NCBI GenBank assembly: GCA_030149475.1
Contig: JASBRL010000090.1
Coordinates: forward strand, 1 to 49,850
DNA: 49,850 nt
Source of the DNA: Marinobacter sp.
Lineage (GTDB): Bacteria; Pseudomonadota; Gammaproteobacteria; Pseudomonadales; Oleiphilaceae
Reading direction: 5' to 3'
Shown here: one piece after another, positions 43,888 through 49,850 of the stretch
Numbering within the stretch: the first letter of the stretch is position 1
How the letters are laid out: the number at the start of each line of letters is the position of its first letter
The notes under the pieces: generated by a model
What the model saw: the letters and a program-made list of their open reading frames with translations, nothing else
Databases searched by the model: none
What the model was told of the DNA's origin: nothing
Program-made: the position numbers and the translations under genes

Positions 43888-44086
43888 TCTGCTGGTCGCC
43901 TCCCAGTGGGCCGCCGAGCATGCATACGATATCGTCCCTTTCCAAGTTCTCCCTCAGCAACCTGCCGGTGGTGCCGGAGGCATAAAGCCGCAGGGAGGCG
44001 AAGTGGGCCTGGTTTTCAGAGACCCAGTCCACCAGTTCTCTCTTCTTGTTGTCGTGGGCAACGAGGGCGACGGATTTAACAGCCAT
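43881..44086 (-). pseudogene. mgsA: Truncated methylglyoxal synthase (N-terminal part)
   Basis: From ATG 44086 the product reads MAVKSVALVAHDNKKRELVD, ...SLRLYASGTTGRLLREN, ...MLGGPLGGDQQIGA, the N-terminal half of MgsA including the catalytic-aspartate GGDQQ motif and the phosphate loop TGTTG. Homology stops after IGA (about 43881) and the frame continues as unrelated KGAFVCAVRI. About 68 of ~150 residues remain, so the enzyme, which makes methylglyoxal from dihydroxyacetone phosphate, is dead here. Confidence 0.8.
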
Positions 44087-44461
44087 TTGCGGTAAAGTCT
44101 CCGGGTTAAGGTGGTGTCTGACATCGGGCTTTAGTGTTTCATATTCATCATAAACGCGGAACACGAAACATGTGTTATGGCGACAGATCAATCCATCGAC
44201 TGGGCAAAGACACCGGCCGGCAGCAATGAGCGCTGGTCCGTAACACCGAACGCTTCCTCGCCGGTGAACCCTCCAATATCGCTCTGCTCTGGGGGGGGCA
44301 TTTAAGAGTTTGTTCCTGCAAGCGCGGGTTTTGGGTCCCGGAGGCACGCCAATGGTTGGCCTTATGAGGCTCATCTTAAGTCTCGCTCTGTGACCATCAG
44401 CGCAGGCTTTAATCAGTGGTGCAACTGAAACAGGAGTGTTGACAATAGGGCTGGGCGCTGT
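44087..44461. other. Gap without a recognised gene
   Basis: From the mgsA remnant to the cdaR promoter there is no coding sequence I can support. The frame running upstream of mgsA to 44374 shows no family-like content. Confidence 0.5.
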
Positions 44462-44490
44462 TTGCCTATTGACTCACGGCTGGCTAGACT
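44462..44490 (+). promoter_or_regulatory. Probable cdaR promoter
   Basis: TTGCCT (44462-44467), a 17-base spacer and TAGACT (44485-44490), giving a ~75-base leader before the GTG start of cdaR. Confidence 0.45.
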
Positions 44491-44572
44491 CTCGTGCCTG
44501 TGGCTTGCTTAAGTCGGCGCCAGAAATGGGGCGCATCCCTCCCTCGATATAAACGCGCCTGGACGGTAAAAC

Positions 44573-45661
44573 GTGCTCGGTCTCGATCAGAAAATAGCCC
44601 AACGTATCGTCGAGCGCACCATGATCGCGATCGGTCATTCCATCAACGTGATGAGCCCGGATGGTGTGATCATCGCATCCGGCGAGCCCCAAAGGGTTGG
44701 CAGCCTGCATGAAGCGGCCCGGATGGTTGCGGAGCGGGGGCAGCCGTTAGTGATCGAGGCCTGCGACCTTGACCAATATCCGGGCGCCCAGCCGGGCGTG
44801 AATTTGCCTGTTACCGTGGGTGGGCATCTGGCTGCCGTGGTGGGAATTTCCGGCTCGCCTGCCGAAGTCTCACACTTTGCCGATCTTGTTTGCATAACCG
44901 CAGAGCTCATGCTTGAGCAAGTTGCTTTGCTGGAAGCAGGTCAACATCGCCGCCGGCAGATTGAGGAAACGGTACTGGCCGCTTGTGAGGGCAAACCGGT
45001 GCCGGATGTCTGGTTTGAGCAGTTGGGAATAGATCTTCACCGCCAAAGAGCCGCCCTGCTTCTGGAAGTCACAACCCAAGAGGCTGTAGAGCAAGTACTG
45101 GCGCCGCTATTGTCTTCAATTGAGCAGCGGCAAAAGACGGCGTTGGCTGTGCACCTCTCCCCGCGCCAGTTACTGCTTTTCCTGGAGGCTGATCAGGAGC
45201 AGCCTTGCCCCGATCGGTTTCGTCGATTGCTGTCCCTGCCCTCCCGGGACGATATCATCCTTGCTGTAGGCCAGGCCTTTACCAGGAATTTTCAGATGGG
45301 CTACCAGTCTGCCAAGGCAACTCTGGAGGTTGGTCGGCGCAAGGACCCCTTACAGAAGAGTTTCCGTTACGACGTCTTTCGCGTCCCGGTACTTTGGCAT
45401 AGCCTGACACCAGGATGGCAGCATCAGGAGCTTCAGGCGCCAGTGGCGGATCTTCTCAAGCAGCGCCACGGGGAGCTCTATCTGAAAACGCTCGCACGTT
45501 TTATCGAGAGCGATGGGCAGATTCTGCGATGTGCCGAACTACTCCATGTTCACCCCAATACAGTGCGTTATCGCCTGCGTAAGGTTGAGTCAATGACGGG
45601 TCTTTCGCCATTTTCACTGCGGGAGCTTTTGATTCTGCAGCTGGCGCTGGATACTCGCTAA
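44573..45661 (+). CDS. cdaR: Sugar-diacid/glycerate regulator, CdaR family
   Basis: A 362-residue transcription activator. The N-terminal diacid-recognition domain (about 1-135) includes SINVMSPDGVIIASGEPQRV and VNLPVTVGGHLAAVVGISG; a central region and a C-terminal PucR-type helix-turn-helix follow (LRCAELLHVHPNTVRYRLRK). In E. coli CdaR activates glucarate, galactarate and glycerate genes. Here it precedes a GntP permease and glycerate kinase, so D-glycerate is the likely inducer. The start is GTG 44573. Confidence 0.9.
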   Translation: MLGLDQKIAQRIVERTMIAIGHSINVMSPDGVIIASGEPQRVGSLHEAARMVAERGQPLVIEACDLDQYPGAQPGVNLPVTVGGHLAAVVGISGSPAEVSHFADLVCITAELMLEQVALLEAGQHRRRQIEETVLAACEGKPVPDVWFEQLGIDLHRQRAALLLEVTTQEAVEQVLAPLLSSIEQRQKTALAVHLSPRQLLLFLEADQEQPCPDRFRRLLSLPSRDDIILAVGQAFTRNFQMGYQSAKATLEVGRRKDPLQKSFRYDVFRVPVLWHSLTPGWQHQELQAPVADLLKQRHGELYLKTLARFIESDGQILRCAELLHVHPNTVRYRLRKVESMTGLSPFSLRELLILQLALDTR

Positions 45662-45696
45662 ATTTTGTTTAAAACGACGAATTAATCCTTTTTATA

Positions 45697-45720
45697 GTTA
45701 TATTTTTTGTTTTTTATAAC
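45697..45720. promoter_or_regulatory. Inverted repeat in the cdaR-gntP gap
   Basis: GTTATA (45697-45702), 12 bases, TATAAC (45715-45720), in a very T-rich stretch within the 145-base gap upstream of the permease. Candidate operator for CdaR, or a weak cdaR terminator. Confidence 0.35.
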
Positions 45721-45806
45721 AAAGACATTGCGCCAGTCAACTTCTACACTGCCAGTCTGGACTTCAACTCCATACCAATAACAATGCACTCCAAAGGAGA
45801 TCATCG

Positions 45807-47150
45807 ATGCATCTGGTCCTGATCCTGATAGCGCTGATCGTGTTTATTGTACTCGCGACCAGCAAGCTTAAACTTAACCCATTTATCACACTTCTCCTGG
45901 CCTCATTCCTGGCCGCGTTTGCATTTGGCCTACCGTTAGATTCAATTGAGCAAACCATCAGCACCGGGTTCGGGAATATTCTTGGCTACATCGGTCTGGT
46001 AATCGTGCTGGGCACGATTATCGGTGTCATCCTTGAGCGGACAGGCGCCGCGATTGTCATGGCGGAAAGTATTATCAAGCTGCTGGGCGATCGCTTCCCG
46101 AAGCTGACCATGTCGCTGGTTGGGTTCATTGTTTCCATACCGGTATTCTGCGATTCGGGTTTTGTTATCCTGAATAGCCTCAAACGCTCGATGGCCCGAA
46201 CCCTCGCCGTATCGCCCGTGGCCATGACTGTGGCCCTGTCTACAGGGTTGTTTGCCACACATACGCTGGTGCCGCCGACACCGGGCCCGATTGCCGCCGC
46301 GGGCAATCTGGGTCTTGAAGACAGCTTGGGTTTGGTCATTGCCGTTGGTTTCGTATTTGCCGTCATCGCCGCTCTTGCGGGGTTGTTCTGGGCGCACCGC
46401 TGCCGGAACCTGGAAAGCAAGGAATTGGAACTGGCCGAGGAAGCTTTCGAGGAAGCCAAGGAACACTATGGTGAGCTGCCGACCGCGTGGGCAGCATTCG
46501 CTCCTATTTTCGTGCCGATTCTGCTTATATGCTTTGGGACCGTCGCAAATTATCCGACCGAACCTCTGGGTAGTGGCGCTCTCTATGAAACACTGAACTT
46601 CCTGGGCAAGCCGCTGAATGCCTTGATGATCGGCCTGGGGTTTGCCCTGATCCTGATGCAGGGTGATAAAAAGCTTGGGGATTTTGCCCGTCACACCCAA
46701 AAGGGGCTGGAGGTCTCAGCGCCCATTATCCTGATCACCGGTGCCGGCGGTGCCTTCGGTGCCGTCCTGGCTCAGACGCCTTTGGGCGACTACCTGGGTG
46801 ACACTCTCTCTACGCTGGGGTTGAGTGTCATCATGCCTTTCCTTGTCGCTGCGGCTTTGAAATCAGCGCAAGGCTCTTCCACGGTTGCCCTAGTTACAAC
46901 ATCGGCTCTGGTTGCACCATTGATGCCTCAGCTTGGGCTGGACTCTGAACTGGGGCGTGTTCTGGCAGTGATGGCTATTGGTGCTGGCGCAATGACGGTG
47001 TCGCACGCCAACGACAGTTATTTCTGGGTTGTTTCCCAGTTCAGCAAGATGGACGTGGCGACCGCTTACAAATCCCACACCACTGCAACGCTGATCATGG
47101 GGCTGGTCACCATTGTGTGCGTCTGGCTGGCCTCAAAGGTAGTGATCTGA
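45807..47150 (+). CDS. GntP-family gluconate/glycerate permease
   Basis: A 447-residue inner-membrane protein of the GntP family with about 12 helices. It begins MHLVLILIALIVFIVLATSK, includes LGTIIGVILERTGAAIVMAE, GFIVSIPVFCDSGFVIL and THTLVPPTPGPIAAAG, and ends WLASKVVI. AAGGAGA precedes the ATG. It ends one base before the glycerate kinase, so it probably imports D-glycerate (a GntP member) rather than gluconate; that is inferred from context. Confidence 0.9.
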   Translation: MHLVLILIALIVFIVLATSKLKLNPFITLLLASFLAAFAFGLPLDSIEQTISTGFGNILGYIGLVIVLGTIIGVILERTGAAIVMAESIIKLLGDRFPKLTMSLVGFIVSIPVFCDSGFVILNSLKRSMARTLAVSPVAMTVALSTGLFATHTLVPPTPGPIAAAGNLGLEDSLGLVIAVGFVFAVIAALAGLFWAHRCRNLESKELELAEEAFEEAKEHYGELPTAWAAFAPIFVPILLICFGTVANYPTEPLGSGALYETLNFLGKPLNALMIGLGFALILMQGDKKLGDFARHTQKGLEVSAPIILITGAGGAFGAVLAQTPLGDYLGDTLSTLGLSVIMPFLVAAALKSAQGSSTVALVTTSALVAPLMPQLGLDSELGRVLAVMAIGAGAMTVSHANDSYFWVVSQFSKMDVATAYKSHTTATLIMGLVTIVCVWLASKVVI

Positions 47151-47151
47151 C

Positions 47152-48309
47152 ATGCGTGTCGTCGTTGCGCCGGATTCGTTCAAGGAATGCCTCACTGCGA
47201 AGGCCGTCGCTTCATCCATCACATACGGTTGGAAAAGGGGTGCTCCTGAAGACGACATCGTGCAGGTGCCACTTGCTGACGGCGGCGAGGGTACCACGGT
47301 CGCTCTGGTAGAATCGCAGGGAGGAAGCCTGCATGCGGCTAATGTGACCGGCCCCCTCGGAGCGACTGTCAGTGCACGTTATGGGTTGGTGGACGAAGGG
47401 CGTACCGCGATTGTCGAGGTCGCCGAGGCGAGCGGTCTTCACTTGGTGTCCGCCGGTTGCCGCGATGCACTGCATGCAACGAGCCGTGGTACTGGTGAGC
47501 TGATAGATGCGGTGCTCGCCCACGGGCCGAGCAAACTGATCCTGTGCCTGGGGGGCAGTGCAACTACTGACGGTGGCGCTGGTATCCTTCAGGCTCTTGG
47601 AGCACGTTTGCTGGATGCCCAAGGGAGGGATATTCCTCCCGGAGGCGTCGGGTTGGAGCAATTAACCCATTTGGACGTGACACCGGCGCAGGACCGGCTT
47701 GCCGGAATTCAACTCGTTGTGGCCTGTGATGTTACGAATCCACTGTTAGGGCCAGAAGGCGCCAGTGCGGTGTTCGGGCCGCAAAAAGGCGCAACGTCAG
47801 AGCAGGTTGAATCCCTGGATTGCGCCTTGTCCCGTTTCTCCACACTGGCGAGTCAGGCCGGGTTTGATATGCACTCGTTCGCGGGTAGCGGAGCAGCAGG
47901 GGGGATTGGCGGCATGCTGAGGGGCATTCTTGGCGCCGACCTGAAGTCGGGCATAGAACTGGTTATAGAAACCGTGGGCCTGGAACAGAAGATCCGGGGC
48001 GCTGATCTGGTCATTACCGCGGAGGGAGCTATCGACAGCCAGAGTGCCCAGGGCAAGACCCCAGCAGGTGTAGCCTCATTGGCCCGGAAATACGGTGTCC
48101 CTGTCATTGGCCTGGCAGGCCGTGTGGGCGACAAGCTTTCTCCCCTCTATGCAACAGGCGTCACTGCCGCTTTCTCGATTGTTCCTGGCCCCTCTACGCT
48201 TGCCGACGCTATAGGCGATGCAGAAAGAAATCTTGAGCAGGTATCCGAGCAGCTTGCGCGTATGGTGGTTGCTGTCGGAAGCGTCAAACGCATCTCAATC
48301 TGTGAGTAG
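47152..48309 (+). CDS. Glycerate kinase (GarK/GlxK family)
   Basis: Phosphorylates D-glycerate; this family makes 2-phosphoglycerate. The 385-residue protein has MRVVVAPDSFKECLTAKAVA, VPLADGGEGTTVALVESQGG, GLGGSAT-like LCLGGSATTDGGAGILQALG, DVTNPLLGPEGAS and AEGAIDSQSAQGKTPAGVAS. ATG is one base after the permease stop. With cdaR and the permease it forms a glycerate-use operon. Confidence 0.93.
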   Translation: MRVVVAPDSFKECLTAKAVASSITYGWKRGAPEDDIVQVPLADGGEGTTVALVESQGGSLHAANVTGPLGATVSARYGLVDEGRTAIVEVAEASGLHLVSAGCRDALHATSRGTGELIDAVLAHGPSKLILCLGGSATTDGGAGILQALGARLLDAQGRDIPPGGVGLEQLTHLDVTPAQDRLAGIQLVVACDVTNPLLGPEGASAVFGPQKGATSEQVESLDCALSRFSTLASQAGFDMHSFAGSGAAGGIGGMLRGILGADLKSGIELVIETVGLEQKIRGADLVITAEGAIDSQSAQGKTPAGVASLARKYGVPVIGLAGRVGDKLSPLYATGVTAAFSIVPGPSTLADAIGDAERNLEQVSEQLARMVVAVGSVKRISICE

Positions 48310-48556
48310 ATCGGATAAAGTTCGTTGAGTCTTCTACCTTGTAGTGCTTGGTCGCCTGCCAGCTTAGCGTGCAACCGCTGGACTGGGGGAAAGGCTCAGT
48401 CAGTATCAATACGCGTCACGCGGATGTCCTTTACGCCGCTTTGTGATTGGTTGCGCTCAGGCAGTGGGCCTTTGCTTAAAGAAAGCCGTAAACGGATGGT
48501 TCCGGAAATTTTGATGATGCAAACAAAACAGCTGCGAAAGCCTCTTAGCGTTGTCG
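48310..48556. other. Gap without a supported gene
   Basis: From the kinase stop to the convergent cytochrome gene I see no family-like coding sequence and no clear terminator hairpin. Confidence 0.4.
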
Positions 48557-48895
48557 CTACTCCGGTATGGACACCGTTACGCTGATGGATTCATACCAGG
48601 CCGCCAAGTCTGATATTTGTTGATCCGTAAGGTTTTTCGTCACAACCGACATCATTTCGTTCTCGCGTTTGCCGCTCCGGAAGGCTTTCAGCTGTTTTTC
48701 AAGGTAAATCTGGCTTTCGCCAGCAAGATTTGGAGCAATCGGAATTTTCGCGATTCCGTCAATGCCATGGCAGGTTTTGCATTGGGTAGCGAGTATGCGG
48801 CCCTCTGCCGGATCAGCAGCAAAGGTGTTTGCAGAAAAGCTGAGGTACACACTCATGATTAACGCGCCGCAGCGTACTTTGTTCAGTGCTGACAT
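48557..48895 (-). CDS. Small c-type cytochrome (class I)
   Basis: A 112-residue periplasmic cytochrome c. The signal peptide (residues 1-27, ending NTFA) is followed by a single heme site CKTCH and APNLAGES; ENEMMSV provides the likely axial methionine, and LTDQQISDLAAWYES closes the fold. It resembles c553-type electron carriers. It lies downstream of the broken sugar dehydrogenase stub on the same strand and was probably its electron acceptor. Confidence 0.88.
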   Translation of the reverse strand: MSALNKVRCGALIMSVYLSFSANTFAADPAEGRILATQCKTCHGIDGIAKIPIAPNLAGESQIYLEKQLKAFRSGKRENEMMSVVTKNLTDQQISDLAAWYESISVTVSIPE

Positions 48896-48918
48896 TTATT
48901 TTGATCTCGAATAAGTAG

Positions 48919-48942
48919 CCAGAGAGCCCCGGGGCTCTCTGG
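48919..48942. terminator. Perfect 12-base palindrome between cytochrome c and dehydrogenase stub
   Basis: CCAGAGAGCCCC (48919-48930) is followed directly by GGGGCTCTCTGG (48931-48942). No T-run on either side; the stem is strong enough to act as a processing or attenuation hairpin in the minus-strand operon. Confidence 0.45.
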
Positions 48943-48965
48943 CGTAAGGGATTGGAGATTAGGTC

Positions 48966-49098
48966 TCAGGAACCGGATCCAGTGTAGGCAATCCGGTAGA
49001 CGGCGCCAGCCAAGTCATCGGAGACCAGTAATGACCCATCTTTCAGTTGTGCCACATCCACTGGGCGGCCGAGATATTCGCCATTTTCGCTAAGCCAT
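48966..49098 (-). pseudogene. C-terminal stub of a PQQ-type sugar (sorbosone) dehydrogenase
   Basis: Read on the minus strand, 42-odd residues (ENGEYLGRPVDVAQLKDGSL, LVSDDLAGAVYRIAYTGSGS, then TGA at 48968-48966) match the last beta-propeller blade of L-sorbosone/glucose dehydrogenases. The frame is lost at the IS21 end near 49099, so the gene was cut. The rest may lie beyond the element or be gone. Confidence 0.75.
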
Positions 49099-49850
49099 TG
49101 TCAATGGCCATTTATTTTGACCCACCTTTGGCCAATAAAATTGACCCACCTTTCATAGTCTATCTTGTGGCTTTTTGCTTCAGTCGATAGCTTTCTCCTC
49201 CCAGCATAAAAATGTGTGAATGGTGGATGACCCGGTCAATGATCGGCACCGCCACGTTGTCGTCGTGGAAGAACTCGCCCCAGCTGGTGAAGTCCTTGTT
49301 GGTGGTCAGGATGATGGACCGGTATTCGTACAGGCTGTTGATCAGCTGGAACAGGTTGTACCGGGCCTGCCGGGTCATGGGCAGGTAGCCCAGCTCATCG
49401 ATGACCAGCAGGTCGTATTTGGCCAGGGCGCTGACCCGTTTTTTCAGCTCACCCTTCATTTCGGCCAGTTCCAGCTCTTCCACCAGATCCAGGGCGTTGC
49501 GGAACAGGACTCGGTAGCCAGCTTCCACGGCTTTGTAGCCAATGCCGATGGCCAGGTGGGTCTTGCCGACACCGGGCGGGCCGATGAACACCAGGTTGTT
49601 CCGCTCTTCGATGAACTGGAAGTCCAGCAAGGCATTTACCTGACGTTTGGTAATGGTGGTCTGGTGCCTGTAGTCGAAGCCCTCCAGTCGCTTCTCAGCA
49701 GGGAACGCGGCCATCTTCCGGTTCCGGCGGATGCGTTTGTCCTGGCGCTGAACCAGTTCGTGTTCAGCAAGCCGGTCCGCGAAGCTCAGGTAGGACATCT
49801 CGTTGGCTTCTGCCTCAGCCAACAGATTCGTTAATTCATCGGCGGCTGCG
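49099..49850 (-). mobile_element. IS21-family insertion sequence, one end (continues past the window)
   Basis: The end begins near TGTCAATGGCC (49099), with two direct copies of TTGACCCACCTTT (49117-49129 and 49141-49153) as in the multiple terminal repeats of IS21 elements. The istB helper gene follows inside. The istA transposase should lie beyond the right edge. It cuts the dehydrogenase gene. Confidence 0.85.
49160..49850 (-). CDS. istB: IstB-type ATP-binding helper of an IS21-family element (5' end off the window)
   Basis: An AAA+ ATPase needed with IstA for transposition. Walker A is GPPGVGKTH, Walker B is LLVIDELGYLP, and LTTNKDFTSWGEFFHDD and VIHHSHIFMLGGESYRLK are family blocks. The frame continues to the window edge (AAADELTNLLAEAEANEMSY), so the start is outside. 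At least 229 residues are visible, near the usual ~250. Confidence 0.93.
   Translation of the reverse strand, partial: AAADELTNLLAEAEANEMSYLSFADRLAEHELVQRQDKRIRRNRKMAAFPAEKRLEGFDYRHQTTITKRQVNALLDFQFIEERNNLVFIGPPGVGKTHLAIGIGYKAVEAGYRVLFRNALDLVEELELAEMKGELKKRVSALAKYDLLVIDELGYLPMTRQARYNLFQLINSLYEYRSIILTTNKDFTSWGEFFHDDNVAVPIIDRVIHHSHIFMLGGESYRLKQKATR

Noticed and set aside
44087..44374. N-terminal extension of the mgsA frame up to 44374
   Set aside because: The extra ~95 residues do not look like MgsA; the family starts at MAVKSVALVAHD (44086).
48325..48585. 86-residue open frame between glycerate kinase and cytochrome c
   Set aside because: No ribosome site or family-like content, and it runs into the cytochrome gene on the other strand.

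Overview
The window looks like a chromosomal segment of a Gammaproteobacterium close to Marinobacter. The partial 16S rRNA at the left edge reads like that group. The order tyrS–M23 peptidase–anmK–erpA–bactofilin–argC beside an rRNA operon, and dksA–gluQ–small ORF–cbrA–cbrB–[crcZ-type sRNA]–pcnB–folK–panB–panC, match orders I remember from Pseudomonas. The species call is inference; no database was searched.

Layout. 1-810: 5' end of a 16S gene (minus strand), its boxB/boxA leader and three tandem, nearly identical promoters. 853-7525: tyrS, an M23 murein peptidase, anmK, erpA, bactofilin, a coiled-coil membrane protein and argC. 7526-12947: a CLC transporter behind a strongly structured leader, then hemJ, thiD (probable ATT start), thiE and hemL. 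12999-17409: an envelope cluster with an ECF sigma factor, zinc-finger anti-sigma, small secreted protein, TPR/beta-barrel protein and a divergent DUF4382 lipoprotein. 17510-25373: TPR lipoprotein plus PBP1B, an APH/P-loop fusion, a pentapeptide protein, a Rieske protein, sfsA, dksA and gluQ. 25435-30516: the CbrX/CbrA/CbrB carbon-control system and a CrcZ-like sRNA with a sigma-54 promoter. 30666-38669: pcnB, folK, panB, panC, pgi, a second folK with folB, plsY and tsaD. 38793-43274: the rpsU-dnaG-rpoD operon followed by tRNA-Ile2(CAU).

The right end, after the tRNA, is accessory in character. It has an AT-rich orphan gene fused to a truncated methylglyoxal synthase, a glycerate-use cluster (cdaR, gntP-type permease, glycerate kinase), a small cytochrome c, and the 3' stub of a PQQ-type sugar dehydrogenase cut by an IS21-family element that runs off the window.

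Main points for a second look: the CrcZ-like sRNA with its CbrB-type sites; the ATT start of thiD behind a perfect AGGAGG; the roughly 92-nt folded leader of the CLC gene; the sigma/anti-sigma envelope cluster; the structured rpsU leader; and the scar downstream of tRNA-Ile2. Most other genes are ordinary housekeeping genes.
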